Below are positions 1-12,277 of a stretch of 64,000 nt of DNA, one piece after another. A model generated the notes under the pieces. The model did not search any database. It was not told where the DNA came from and saw only the letters and a list, made by a program, of their open reading frames with translations. The position numbers were made by a program, and so were the translations under genes. The first letter of the stretch is position 1, and every line of letters begins with the position of its first letter. The DNA comes from Takakia lepidozioides (taxonomy: Eukaryota; Streptophyta; Takakiopsida; Takakiales; Takakiaceae): the NCBI GenBank assembly GCA_030704615.1, contig CM060732.1:6884001-6948000 (forward strand), given 5' to 3'.

Positions 1-3000
1 GCAAGGACTTGAAAAAAGGCAGCGCGTATGTACCTGTACAGAAGGCGCATTGCTGCTTTGTCCGCGTTCGGTTGGTCGGGTGAACTCGGGCTCGGCGAGC
101 ATCTGCTATCTCCCAAAATAATAGGTTGGTTTTGTAGAGCAGAAAGTACCTCGTCACATAGTTGCGTAGGCTCTCTGGTGAGGAGATATCTCCATCTTTG
201 AACTGATGTGCTTGTGTGTCCAGCTGCTCTTGCGCATTCGTCGTCACCTGTGGAGATTCTCCATCATCGCTTTCCTGAAAAAATACAATGAATCCACCCC
301 CCTACAGAGTAGAAGCCCCAAACAAAGCGTGGGGAAGTACCTGAAACCACCATGTCATGCGGTTCATCCATGTCGAATGTGGGGTCAGAGAGTTTGTCCG
401 GTTTGGGGAAGCTCCACATGTCCCTGGTACTTTGGGAACCATTCCAATTTGGAGCCACCGGGTCTGTCCAACCACCCAGCATATTCGTAAGTGCCAAACA
501 CCACAAAAATGAGTTTTGCCACCACAATTTGGTTAAGAATGTATCACCTTTTCTGTTGCATCCACAAGGATGTGGCTAGACGATGGAGCTTCTCCAATGT
601 CATCGTGGGCTTCAGAGCGCGAGAGTAGTGCTTCCCCACCTCCACCAGAAAGTCGGCACCAAGGGCGGGATCAGCTATGGCCACGTACTTTACCATCCGC
701 GACTTGTACTTTATGCGGGCCTCACCTCCGCAGCTTTGACATACGATTCGAGTTCCGGGAGGGTTGGATTCTTCTCCTCTGACTCCATGTAGAACCTCCA
801 CGCATGTGCCAAATCCTGCTGTATTTTCGTCTGTCAAGAATGCGCACATAAGATTAGAGATCCTGCTCAACACAATTTCTTCTATTGGGGACACGGTGAA
901 GACCTTTCTTCTATTGGGGAGGAGAGACAGATTAGCTCAACAAAACTGTCAGGAGCTTTACCCGAAATATGTAGTCCACCATGGCGTCGACGCTCAGCCT
1001 ATACCAGGTTCTGTCTGCCTTTGCCTCCGACTTGCGCAGGAGGTCGGCACTGAGGGAATTGGCAAACTCTTGCACCCCCTGCTTCCGACATCCTTCACTC
1101 GGAAGAGCATATGGGACAAGTTGGTGGCAATGAAGGCATTCTCAGTCACCCTGCAGTGCCACATTTCCATCAAACAATATTGAAATGGGAATTTTTCATC
1201 ATATATGAGGATTCGCAATGAAATGACTTCCAAATTCAAAGTCCAAAAGCGAGAGGCGTTGTAGCTTACGAGTTGATGTCGGCCATTGTAGCTTTGAGAA
1301 GACTGCGATCTTTGGGCCCCGCAACCTTCAGCACAACACAATCCACGGCGAAATGCCAATCGAGGTCGTTGGGGTGGCTTGGGCAATGTGCTCCATCCAT
1401 GCCAGGAGGCATGATTGCCGTCCCACACGTAGAACATCTTACCGGACAAGTGCTGGAAAAGAGGATCACTAGCAATTGATCTCTCGAAACTCCTCATTTC
1501 GCGTTTGCCAATGGGGACCCCATTTGTCCACCTCATCGGAAGTGTGGGCACGGGAAGCTCCGTGGTCGTTCTCAATGGAAAGACGTAAAACGCGGCAGAC
1601 CCCATTCGATATCCATCCCGGAAAGAGAATTTCAGCTTGTCGATATCGCCTGGGAGGGCAGGTCTCACCACCTGCAATGACACCAAGCGGCAAAGGGGAA
1701 TTCGAAGCTTGGCCGGGTACACCATGCCCCCCAGCACCCTGCCAATGTTGCTGTGGGTTGCCTCCAACATCTTGGCAGCGGCCAACTTCATATCCGCCTC
1801 AGACATGACGTCTGCTGCAGAGGGGTTTTCCGGCAGCCACCAGGACCGCCAAATCCAGCCTGTATGCTCCGGGTTTGGGGCCTGGGGATGTCCGGGAGGA
1901 TGTCATCCTGGTCAGAAAGCTCCCTGTCGTCCTCCTCACCAGCCACCTGCGAAACCACCTCCAGCACTCTCCCCGTCTCTACTGCCTCTCCCTGGCTTCA
2001 CCTCGAACTTGCACAATCCGTGCTCTTTCTGGTGTTCTTTCCTCTCCTCCACTCTCCACCGTATGGGTAATTGCAGGGGCTGCTCTTGCCCGCGATGGTC
2101 TAACCGGTGTGTTACTGCCTCTCTGTGGTGTCTTGGAGGGATCCACCGTCTCTGTGCGTCCCTCGCTTACATTGGCATCTGTCATTTGGGCACCCCTGGC
2201 CTCTTCAGTGGCCTTTTCTCTTTCCTCCTGGCTAGCATTCTGTCTCGTCTGTTCTTTTGCCCTCTCTTTTGCCCTCTCACGGGCTTTCTGTTTCTTACTA
2301 GGGCTAGCAGCAGGGGAGCCCTCCAGGACGACCACCTTTGATTGAGGCGAACTGACACCCTCGCGCGCACTGCTCACTCCCCCCTCCGCAGCCCGTGACG
2401 GCTCTCTCGCCGGGGATTGCATGTGCTTAGCTTTCTTCTTTTTCTTTGCGTGGGCGGGCCCTACTGCATGTGCATGAACAACCTCCATTGCCGGATCTGC
2501 TGTCCTCATGTCCTCACGCCCTTCACCTGCCATGCCGCCTGCACCAACCTCCCCAATGCCTATTCTGTCGTACTCTCGTTGCAAGTCCTCCCGTCCACCA
2601 ACAAAAGGTTTAAGTTTGCCCTCTCGCCCCAAGTTGGGCGATTCAAACATGCGATGAGTTGGAGCTGTCGATGATACCACCAGCGTGCCGGGCTCGTCGT
2701 CACTCTGTCATTCCCAAAAATCGTGAAAACCAACATCGGGTGCAAAAACCAGCATCGCAACGAGCAGCGCAACCACCATAGCAACAATCGTGTAACAAAA
2801 ATGAAAACATAACAAGTTTAGGAAGTATGGAGAGCCATGCAACAACAATGAAAACAAATGCAACCATTGCCTGAGAATGACATGCACAAGCAGCCTTCTC
2901 CAGAGCTGCCGGATTTGCACACGCATTGCAAACAATCTAAGGTTCACTCAACTATCTAAAGTTCACTCATCCAGCGAAGCGAAGCCAGGATGAAGATGCA

Positions 3001-3245
3001 AAAACAAAGCGAGGCAACAAAGCGAAAGCAAAAAGAAATCGAACAAAGCGAAAGCAGAAGTGGCTTGCCTGAGAGTACTCGGCTTCAGTTGGCGCGGGTT
3101 GTGAGCAAGACACTGGAATCTCCTGCTGGAGCTTCAGTTTGGCCATGCGAGAGATTGGCCGTCGTCCGTAGTACAGAGCTTTCAACTTCCGCCGCGGTCT
3201 GGATGTGAGGTCTCTCTCAGGAGAGCCACGCCCTTCAGCGGCATA
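1..3245 (-). pseudogene. ParB-like/DNA methyltransferase gene of E1, 5' half, decayed and partial
   Basis: This is the homologue of the ten-exon gene at 34301-39509. Exon 1 (about 3240-3070, Arg/Lys-rich, shared motif RPRRKL..LYxGRRP) is followed by a long charged, low-complexity exon (about 2680-1800) and the ParB/Srx-like domain (about 1800-1265, shared motifs RIPLCRLVSL, ALPGD.DKLKF and VWDGNH). Later exons are recognisable at 894-560 (shared KYKS, VAIADPALG and HYSRA) and 527-330 (shared MWSFP). The reading frame breaks just after the GNH motif near 1400, where a single-base loss removes the expected Arg codon of the ParB-type HR pair, and again soon after. The methyltransferase exons lie beyond the left edge. 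The region is a pseudogene, and homology to the A and B copies is clear. Confidence 0.7.
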
Positions 3246-3489
3246 AGTCCCAGCCAAAATGGAAAAAGATCTCCGTTTTTGGGGTACATGCCTCGAATAG
3301 CATGTTAAGCCAAGATTAGCATCAGATTTAGGGTACGTATCCAGGAAGCCATGTGTCGCCAGCCCGAATGAAAACGACGGCGGTGGACATTTATTGCCCA
3401 ACTGCGCAATTAAATGTCGGATGAAGCCCTCCATGTCGGATGAAAATCGACGCCCGGAATTTCCAACGTAGAGGTAATTCGGAGCGCTG

Positions 3490-5000
3490 CAGATGGAATT
3501 CCGGCGCCGGATTTCCATCCTGCAGGTAATTCGGAGCGCAGCAGGATGGAAATTCAGCGCCGAATTTCCATCCGCAAGGTAGGGCGGAATTTCCCTCACG
3601 CAGGTAATTCGAAGCGGATGGATGGAAATCCGGCGCCGGATTTCCATCCGCGCAGGTAGGGCGGCGCGCAAATTTCCCTCACGCAGGTAATTCGAAGCGG
3701 ATGGATGGAAATCCGGCGCCGGATTTCATCCGCGCAGGTAGGGCGGCGCGCCAAATTTCCGCAGGTAATTCGCGCCGGATGCCGGTCGGAATTGCAGCGG
3801 CCGGCGCCGAATTTCCATTAATTCGGGATGGATGGAAATTGGCGCAGCCGGATCGCCGTTTCCATTCGCCAGGTATTTCGTCACCCAGGTAATTCTGAAG
3901 AAATTCGGAGAAAAACAATAAGTTTGTTTTGTGGCTGAAGTGCACTTGTAGAGTTTTTCTTGGAATCCTTGACTGCTAGAGGCAAATCGGAACAGCCTCG
4001 GACGGAAATTCGGCGCCGTTTTTCCATTCTGGGAGGTTTTGACTTCCTTTGAGGGGGCCCCGATGGAAATTCGGCGCCGAATTTCCATCCGGGGGATGGT
4101 CTCTGTCGGAGAGGTGCCGGCCTCTCCGCCGCTCTGTTGGATATTCGGTGCCGAATTTCCGTCCGGGGGTTGAAATATGACGGCCAGGTGCCGGCCTCTC
4201 CCCCCCCCTGCATTGGAACGGCCCCGGATGGAAATTCGGCGCCGTTTTTCCATCTGGGGAGGTTTTTATGTCGGCCAGTTTTGGCTGACCCCCCGACACG
4301 ACTTCCTTTGGGGGGCCCGGATGGAAATTCGGCGCCGAATCTCCATCCAGGGGATGCTCTCTGTCGAACACGTGCCGGCCTCTACGCCCGAGGCGACTTC
4401 ATCCGGGCGTCCCTGTTGGATATTCGGTGCCGAATTTCCGTCCGGGGGTTGAAATGTGACGGCCAGGTGCCGGCCTCTCCCCCCTCCCGACTGCATCCGA
4501 ACCGCCCCGGATGGAAATTCGGCGCCGTTTTTCCATCTGGGGATGTTTTTATGCCGGCCAGTTTTCGGCCTGACCCCCCGACACGACTTCCTTTGGGGGG
4601 GCCCGGATGGAAATTCGGCGCCGAATCTCCATCCAGGGGATGTTCTCTGTCGCACACGCGCCGGCCTCTGCGCCCGAGGCGACTTCATCCGGGCTTCCCC
4701 TGTTGTATATTCGGTGCCGAATTTCCGTCCGGGGGTTGTAATGTGAGGGCCAGATGTTTCCCCCGAGCCGACTGCATCCGAAAGGCCTCGGATGGAAATT
4801 CGGCGCCGTTTTTCCATCCGGAGGTTTTTATGTCGGCCAGTTTTCGGCCTGACCCCCCGACAGGACTTCCTTTGGGGGGATCCGAATGGAAATTCGGCGC
4901 TGAATTTCCATCCGGGGATGTTCTCTGTCGGACAGGTGCCGGCATCTCTGCCCCAGACGACTTCATCCGTGCGGCCCTGTTGGATATTGGGTGCCGAATT
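3490..5000. repeat. Palindrome array of E1, arms type 1, about 95-bp spacing
   Basis: The array holds about 16 imperfect palindromes built on GAAATTCGGCGCCGAATTTC, usually flanked by GAT..ATC. From 4237 to about 4989 the cores start at 4237, 4330, 4425, 4520, 4616, 4712, 4801, 4895 and about 4989, so the spacing is 89-96 bp. Three successive palindromes with their spacers form a higher-order unit of about 285 bp repeated about three times. Within each unit the third palindrome has TG instead of CG at its centre. Spacing is irregular and shorter (53-88 bp) from 3502 to 3802. The array separates the divergently transcribed cargo and transposase genes. Confidence 0.9.
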
Positions 5001-5308
5001 TCCATTCGGGGGTAGTAATGTGACGGCACGTGCCGGCTTCTCCCCTTCAGCCGACATCATCCGGACGGCCCCCCACTTTCTGACTGCATACCGTTGGCAG
5101 TTATTGCGCAAAGACCAGGGGCCGCATTCCGGAGACAAGGTTCATTAACACTCTGACTGTGGATTTTTGAGATAGTTGGCTCCCTGGATTTGGATCAGGC
5201 TTCGTCGCTCGGACAAATCGGCACCGCATTCCTTCCCATCGCTGCATCCCCCTTCTACCAGGGAGCTTCCCCGCACGCCATCCTGGCAGTCTTGTGTGCA
5301 CATCTCCC

Positions 5309-8300
5309 ATGGCGGAAAACCCGAGCGCTACAGTGTACTGCCCTCCTCACGAGCATAGAGCTTCATTTCCGTGCAGAGGGGACATCTGCCGGGTGATGGA
5401 GAAATATCTGTGCGTTCGATACCACCTGAAACCGGGGTCGGTTTTTTTTGGAGGAGGAAAGGAGACGAGAGGTCACGAGCCGAGAACCGAGTTGTTCACA
5501 ACCTGTCCGACTCAGACGAGGTCATGGAAGTTCCGAGGTCGTCCTGGAGATCAGGCAAGTCCTCAATGGACGTCAGTGGAGGAGGGAGTCATATTCCCAG
5601 CACGAGCACCGCAGTTCGATCTATTCTTGAAATTCTGCGAGGGCTTCACCTGGAGGGACACCGGTCGGAGCTGGCCGGGCTGGACTACAGCAAGTTCGCA
5701 ATTAAATCGGTTACATGCCTTCCCGCCGACGTCGACGGTAATATCTTCTTTGAGTTCCCTCCTCGGGCGGACTACTCGAGGGCGTCCGGAATGTTGACAG
5801 ATATGGATAGAAAACATGACGGTCATCCTTGGTGCGTTACCAAAACCACCAGCATGAAGATGCTCGATGGTGTGCGGGTGCGCTACGTTGTTTGTGCGGG
5901 CGCGTTGCGGTGTTTCTCCCCAACTTGCTTCCACTTTAAATCCAGAGGTCACAGGAACGAGACCGATTGGACAGGCACAGCTCATCAACCATTTCGAGCT
6001 CAGGAGAAGGTTCCGAACTCCACATTTAAGTGTGCGCATTGCAAAGAACCACCACACTGCATGTCTGTTTGTAATGCCAAGCAGTTCTATGTGTTGCACC
6101 GTTTCCCTGACCTCACCCGAGCTTGCATACACGTTGGTTCCCATTGTCACAAATTGGCGAGGGGGAACTCGCGGGAGGCTGCCCACGAGCAGAGCAGCTC
6201 GTTCAGGAGGAGGTTAAGTTGAGACCGGGTGCCAAACCCAAACAGATACAGCTCCAAGCCGCCCATAAGATGGCATTGGCCAGAATTATGTCGGAAGACG
6301 GCTCCGATAGAGTTCCTCTCGATGAGAAGGAAATGGAGGCATTGCTGGAGTCGGTGTCCCACGTATGTTCACCGAATGTCCGAAACCACATTGTCTCATG
6401 CAAACAGAAAATTGGGTGGCTCGGATATGCACTCCATTCTGGAGGTGAAGCGACGATGTGGATATGACTACATTCATGGAAGTAGGTTTCCAGGACAAGG
6501 GACTGAGGCAGATCGTTGTTTCGTATTCAAAATGTCCACGTGTGGACCTGGCAGCGGCGTCGAACTGGTCGACAGGATGACGAGTGGGGACTTGTCAAAC
6601 AGTTGGGTCATGTTCGACCATATCAAGCGAATTACAAATCACCAGTGGGTGACAATGGGTGCACATGTCTACGACACCCACTGCAGGATGCTAATGACAA
6701 TTGCTATTTGTGAGATGAAAGGAGAGGACACACAATCGGAGATGCTTCTTTGGCAGGGAATAAACGAACAGATGGCCAAGGCGGGATTGCCCCTCAATTT
6801 CCGTGGTTTCATGGCGGACAACGCACAAGCAAATTGGGCTGCCATCCGAAGGGTGTACGGGCAAGACCCCAATGTTCCCATGGAAGGCAAGGAGAGATCT
6901 TGTGGGTTCCATTTTCTGCAGAGCCTTTCGCAGTACACAACCAGGCTCGTGGCGCCAGATTTCAGAGAGGAGCACCGTTCCATGTGCCTTGCGTGGAAGC
7001 GCGCTCCCACCTTGGATGATGCAGAGACACAGTTTGCATGTATACGGGCTTGGTGGACATCGTCAGGTGCTGTAAGGAAATCAGACGAGGGAGCAATGGT
7101 CAGTTGGCTAGCATGGTGGCATTATCGTTTCCTCCAGTTCGGCGACTATATGCGGGAGGTGAGTTGCACGAATTCGCGTCCCGTTGAATATTATTCTTGG
7201 CCATATTTGTAACTTGCTTGTAACCTCAACATGTGCTTGTGCAGGAAATGTGTCTCGACTCCGACACCGACATGCCCACGACAAACATGGCCGAATCAGT
7301 GCACTCTTCCTGGCGTGCCTCCTCTGCGGCGCATCTGGTGGACATCCTCACTGCCACAACGGAGGACATTGTGAGGTCAATTATGCAGCAATGCAGGTAC
7401 AACGAGTTCTTGAAAGGGAAACAGTGGGGCTTGGGGCCGGACAGGCAGGAAATGCTGATGCGGACTGCCTCTAGATCGAAGAATCCTCGGAAGTGGGCGG
7501 GCCTTGCGAGAGGGCCTTCGGGACACGCCATTGCTGCGAAGAGGCCAACATTTGGAAGGAGATGTTCATACCGTCCAGTGAGACGAAGACTTGACGAGGC
7601 ACCTGGCGGAGAAGAGATTCATGGCGAGCTGACAAGAATATTCGCACGCTCCTCGTGGTCCGGTGATGTTGCCCGAGGAGGTCTCGTCGAGCACCGCAAG
7701 TCCTGCACGTTCAAGATCGCATCTCCTTTGAGCACAGGGCGCGTGCCCCGCAACATAACGAGCCATCTGTAGTAAAGCAGTACAACATTCCCATTGTGGA
7801 GACAATAGAGTGTCGGAGTCACAGTGGAGAATTGCGAGGACATTGCCGGCATTTCGAGGGAAGTGCTGCGCCATCCGGGTGGATACGAGAGCACGCTGTG
7901 GTGAGATGATTCGGAGGAACCCACACGGTGCTGTACCTGCACCTTGTTTCAGCGGCAGATTTTTGACTCCCACATTGCTCACGCCACAACGCAGACATTT
8001 TGGTTCTGTAGGCACGACATAATGACCTGTGTGGCAAGCCCAAGTACGGGATTCAGGGAATGCCGGAGCCTCCGGGCGTCTGGCCTGTTGCACCGGGTTG
8101 CAGCCTCTCTCAGAATGAGGCGGATGCTCTATCTGCAGCAGGATTTCGAATGGTGCAACGCACAGACATCCCGGCCCACGCATTTCCGGTTCCTCAGACC
8201 CAGCATTGCAGACTGCTCGGTCCAGTAGAGACGGATTGGACAATTCTGCACATCCCACAATGCGATTCGGAAGAGTGAAGAGACGACACCCTCCCAACAA

Positions 8301-8652
8301 GTTGAATGAGACTCGGATTGCCAATGCTCTTGGGATGGCTTGCACTATTCAGAGCTCCGTGGACGTACCCCCACCCGGCCTTGGGCGTGTGTATCGGATG
8401 GCAACGGCCGGCTCGGCTGTACGCGACGATGTATACACAATTACGATTGGAGTGGAGCCGACTTGCAATTGTACGGACTTCTCGTTGATGGAAGCAAAGA
8501 AGGGTTCGAAGTATTATCCGTGCAAGCATCTGTATTACATTTACCTGAAGAGGTTGAGGATGAACGTGACTATTGATGACTTTATTCATGCACCGGCGTT
8601 GAGCGTGAACGAGCTGCACAAACTCCTCCTTAGGGATTCCAGAAATCATTGA
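5309..8652 (+). pseudogene. MULE transposase of E1 (zinc fingers, DDE core, SWIM), frameshifted
   Basis: The start at 5309 matches starts in the other copies (short leader, then xETYLC/MEKYLC and LKPG). In order: a Cys/His-rich N-terminal module (HPWCVTKT, then C and H residues to about 6150, FLYWCH/WRKY-GCM1-like); a MULE core with VMFDHIK (first Asp, about 6610), MADNAQANW (second Asp, about 6820), a CxxH pair (CGFHF, about 6905) and TTNMAES (candidate Glu, about 7280); and a C-terminal SWIM finger CNCTDF...CKHLYY (about 8465-8540). A GT-AG intron at 7159-7244 is conserved in position in the other copies. At least four frame changes are present, one in the T-run near 5448. Such enzymes cut and rejoin TIR ends and usually make 9-11 bp duplications. 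Confidence 0.85.
7159..7244 (+). other. GT-AG intron in the E1 transposase
   Basis: The donor GGAG|GTGAGT and acceptor TGTGCAG|GA join the residues MRE to EMCLDSD. Introns occur at the homologous point in E2 (14339-14425) and in A (42759-42841, minus strand), with unrelated intron sequence. This supports a true spliced intron rather than a frameshift. Confidence 0.85.
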
Positions 8653-8809
8653 TGGGGCAAAGGGAATCCTCCATATGGATATTTTCAATTGCATTTTGCT
8701 GTATCAGACTTTTTTTGCAGTGTAATGAAATGCACCCCAAAACTCCTGGAATGAGGCAATATTCCATTCAAACTGAGATCCACAGAAGCAGTTGTGGGCC
8801 ATTTCTGGA

Positions 8810-9200
8810 AAAATGGCGCCGAATTTCTCTTTTTGGGGCCGAAAACTGGCTAAGTCCCAACATGCACTGGTACCTGTGTCTGGGAAAATGGGCCGAATCT
8901 CTTTTTTGGGCCGAAAACTGGCTAAGTCCCAACATGCACTGGTTGTCTGGAAAATGCGCCGAACGAAAACTGGCTAAGTCCCAACATGCACTGGTACTGG
9001 AAAAATGGCGCCGAATTTCCCTATTTTTCGAAAACTGGCTAAGTCCGAACATGCACTGGAAAAATGGCGCCAAATTACCTGTCATGAGGGGACCTATAGC
9101 CGCAGAATTCGGCACCATTTTTCGCCAGAGAGACCTATTACCGCGAAATACGTCGCCGTTTTTTCAGGTTACGGACCCTATTACCGCGAAATTCGGCGCC
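8810..9200. repeat. Decayed right palindrome array of E1
   Basis: Four copies of a spacer containing GAAAACTGGCTAAGTCC and AACATGCACTGG lie at about 8840-9060, alternating with degraded ATGGCGCCGAATTT cores. Two weaker GGCGCC/GGCACC cores follow near 9110 and 9195. This is the same arrangement as the left array but eroded. It lies between the transposase stop and the right TIR. Confidence 0.75.
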
Positions 9201-9224
9201 ATATTTGCACATGTCGCTGGGAAT

Positions 9225-9438
9225 TGGCATGAGCGGAAGACGAAATATCATGAGCACAACTGTCAAAACTGCAATTTTCCCTTCAAGGGCCGAATAATAT
9301 ATTTGTTTTTCCTGACACATTGCATTAAATTATTGTTTTTTATTGTTTTTTATTTTCGAAATTTGTACTTCTGCTCATGAAAACCGATTGTCTTACTACT
9401 CCGCTCATGCCGCTCATGCTCATGAAATAGCAAACCTC
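9225..9438 (-). repeat. Right terminal inverted repeat of E1
   Basis: The region contains repeated ATGAGCGG, GCTCATG and TCATGA motifs and ends in GAAATAGCAAACCTC. Its reverse complement aligns with the TIR beginning at 40475 and, less closely, with the left TIRs at 31874 and 46242, which share CTATTTCATGAGC. Confidence 0.8.
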
Positions 9439-10807
9439 GTTACATTTATATAAAACTTCCTTCTTGGCATCCTTTCAGCCAGAATAATTGAGGTGTGTTG
9501 TTTACTGCCTCATGGTTAGGTACAAGTCAGGGTATGGTGTACCATAACACATCAAAAACATTTCCAAAGTTTCATTAAGGCTCGAGTAGGCTTAATGCTA
9601 GAGTAGGCTTAATGAACCACATTTATAAACAGACTGTAATATGCTTAATGGGGGGGGGGGTGGGGGGTCTCTTAGGAAATCCACCCTTATTTAAATAAAG
9701 CATTTACATTCCATGAGCAGGTAACGGTTTGGAGTTAGTACTCCAGCCCGATTTACCCATTCAACTTGGAACTTCCCTGGAATACCAACAGTAATTCTTT
9801 GTTCACCTATCAGTCAGATTCCATTCACAACCTAACTCCAAAGCTCCACATTCATTCATAGCCCTCCATTTATATAAATCTAAACAAAGAAAGACCATTC
9901 CAGGTTAGCCATCCATATTCAAGGCATCCTGTTAGCCTTAGGATTACAGCCATGTACCCTTCGTTCTGCAACAAAACATGGCTGTTGTAATCTGTCTGAA
10001 GTTACAAAAAAATGGCCATGATCATCTCTAAATTTACAATGCCTTGCAAACTTGATGGTTACATCAAAAGAACGTATACAGGGATTAGATATGTAGGGAG
10101 TAGGTATTAAAAGATAATCCCCAGCAAGGTTCTTAAATGTCATAGCCAACTCCTCCACCTTTTTGTCATCTGTCTGCAGTTATCACACACTCCATGAACC
10201 ACCCTAGCATTAGTTTTTCTCACAAAACTTTCACTCAATGTATGATCTATTCCCTGTTGGGTTTGTCATGTGTTTTCAAGTGATAGCCAAGGAAACTCTT
10301 CAAAGGCTCATTCATGGAACCTTGATAGCTTGTGGAAGTCCTGCTTGCGATATGGCTGGTCCAAGTGAGTCGTGGGAGAGCTCCAACAACACTGATCGCA
10401 ACAGACGCTAAGTCTGGGCCACTTTTGGCAGGGGTTTGTAGACTTAACAACAACACCAACTTGCTACAAAGTGTGCAGCAAATGCTATGCACAGGACCTG
10501 ACTGGCTCACTGTTTTAGATAGACTGCATGTAGCAAAGAAACAGCAAACTCAATCATCCCCCAACTTGGATATTAAGTGCTCTCAAGGGAGCTCACTCAC
10601 CGTATCAGCCAAATAAGACTTTGACGGAACTGTTCAAAAAACAGGTAGCGGGAGAGAACTACTCCCCTTGGTATATCACTGTCTAAGAGCCAAAGCAGAG
10701 TCGCCGTATGTAGGCCTGTCATTCAAGGATCCCGCAACTTCTGCGAATCCATCATCATGGGATCTGCTGCTGTCAGGCCATGATTCTTGTTTGATGTATA
10801 CACAAAC
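9439..10807. other. Intergenic interval between E1 and E2, no gene recognised
   Basis: The interval is AT-rich and holds only short open frames without recognisable motifs. It contains a small direct repeat (GAGTAGGCTTAATG, about 9585-9615) and a G-run near 9651-9667. It may be host DNA or a decayed left part of E2. No TIR was found at its right side. Confidence 0.5.
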
Positions 10808-10815
10808 ATATGAAT

Positions 10816-12025
10816 TTCGGCGCCGAAATTCATCGCTTCCCCAGTCCTCATCCGTCATGAGCCGACCTGTCAGTCGGATATCGGAACCGGAATTAATTCC
10901 GGAACAGTGGAGAACGCTGCATTTGGGCACATTTCATCCATATTTCGGCGCCGAAATTCATTAAGAAGATCTCCGTCCGCACGTAGACGAGGTGAAATCA
11001 TCCATATTTCGACGCTGAAATACATCCAGCGCGAAGAGTAAATCGGCACCATGCTACGCTTTGCTGCCATCATTGCCCCTCACGGTTGCTGTCCATGCCT
11101 GCTGGATTTGCCATGTCTGGACTGTTAAGTATAATTTCGGCGCCGAAATTATACTTTATGTGCTGCAACGTCCTGTACGAAAAATGACCATTTAATGGAT
11201 AGGGTCAGTTTCAAATGAAAACAACGGCTAAAATGCAATTAATTTTCCCCCAACATGAGAAAATATCCCCTTTCGTCATTGGATAACGACCTTTTGAAAG
11301 ACATAAGGGGTGAAATGTGCCGATTTCTCCATTTAATGCAGAATATTCGTGTTTTCTTAGTCTGAATGGGTTATTTCTAACGAATTTCGGAACCTTACAT
11401 CATCCAGAAGCAAGAAGTAAGTGTCGGGTTCGGATGAATTTTGGCGCCGACATTCATCCGTCGCATAGAAAATGTAATATTGGAGTTACCCTTTGCCGAT
11501 AGTAAGGATGAATTTCGGCGCCAAAATTCATCAATTTCAAAGAAAAATAAATATTGGATGGAGGACTTTGGATGAAATTTCGGCACCGAAATCCAGCGCT
11601 CGAACCCTTAAAAGAAATTGGAGGGATGACTTCGGATGAATTTCGGCGCCAAAATTCATCCGCAGGACAGCAGAAGACATTCGATAAAGCAGAAGAAGAA
11701 TGAATTTCGGCGCCGAAATTCACCCCTACTGTCGATTCAGGATAACTCTCATTCGGATGTCGGCACCGAAATCCGGACACATGGTGAATCATGACTCTAA
11801 TCACGAACACATTCATCCGTATTTTGGCTCCAAAATTCATCCCTTATGTGCAGAAACAATTTCATGAAGAACATGTTCATCCAAATTTCGGCACCGAAAT
11901 CCATCCGCCGGTGCTTCCTCAGTTTCATGAGGTGAACTAATTTCGATTTCTGTCGCCGGAATTCATCCCGTGGCTTCCAAATCTGTTACATGACAAAGAT
12001 GTTCATCCGGATTTCGGTGCCGAAA
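10816..12025. repeat. Palindrome array of E2, arms type 2, 64-bp period
   Basis: Palindromes of the form GAATTTCGGCGCCGAAATTC, mostly flanked by GAT..ATC, have cores starting at 10818, 10946, 11010, 11138, 11442, 11516, 11581, 11644, 11708, 11761, 11825, 11889, 11951 and 12015. Most steps are 62-65 bp or exactly twice that. One step is 53 and one is 74. Spacers are mostly unlike each other, so only the palindrome and its phase are kept. Confidence 0.9.
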
Positions 12026-12277
12026 TTCATGAGAAGGCATGATTTATTGTAGCCCAACTGGTGGTACATCACAATTCAAGCACCCAATATCCGATGTGAA
12101 TTTGTTGTGGTCGTCCGTATTTCTAACGTACGTTACACACCTTCATCCATACGTGCACTGATCACTCATCCTGTTGGATACAGAATCCTCCAGGAAATGA
12201 TTGTGGTATTATGTAGGACACAGTCTTCTCATTGCGGGATTTCGCTGCGGAGTGTACCGAGAGTTGCGGTCTTCAAC

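Larger units (their letters stand above)
1..9438 (+). mobile_element. Giant MULE-like transposon copy E1 (left part outside window)
   Basis: This copy shows the uninverted order of the right half of the element. A minus-strand ParB/methyltransferase gene runs off the left edge. It is followed by a palindrome array (3490-5000), a plus-strand transposase (5309-8652), a second decayed array (8810-9200) and the right TIR, which ends at 9438. The terminal 15 bases on the minus strand, GAGGTTTGCTATTTC, differ at one base from the right TIR of element A (start 40475). Both genes are broken by frameshifts, so E1 is older than A and B. The left TIR and any target duplication are not visible. Confidence 0.8.

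Noticed and set aside
3967-5138. Long overlapping frames on both strands (up to 290 codons) in the E1 array
   Set aside because: GC-rich palindromic repeat DNA without stops; the peptides are periodic and mirror each other between strands.
5309-8652. Classification of the transposase as KDZ (Kyakuja-Dileera-Zisupton) because of the SWIM finger
   Set aside because: Spacing of the D, D, CxxH and E motifs, the TTNMAES block and the 9-bp duplication at 40466/46233 fit MULE better. A profile search would settle it.
9651-9667. G-run as a possible quadruplex or regulatory element
   Set aside because: It is an isolated homopolymer in an uncharacterised interval, with no conserved partner in other copies.
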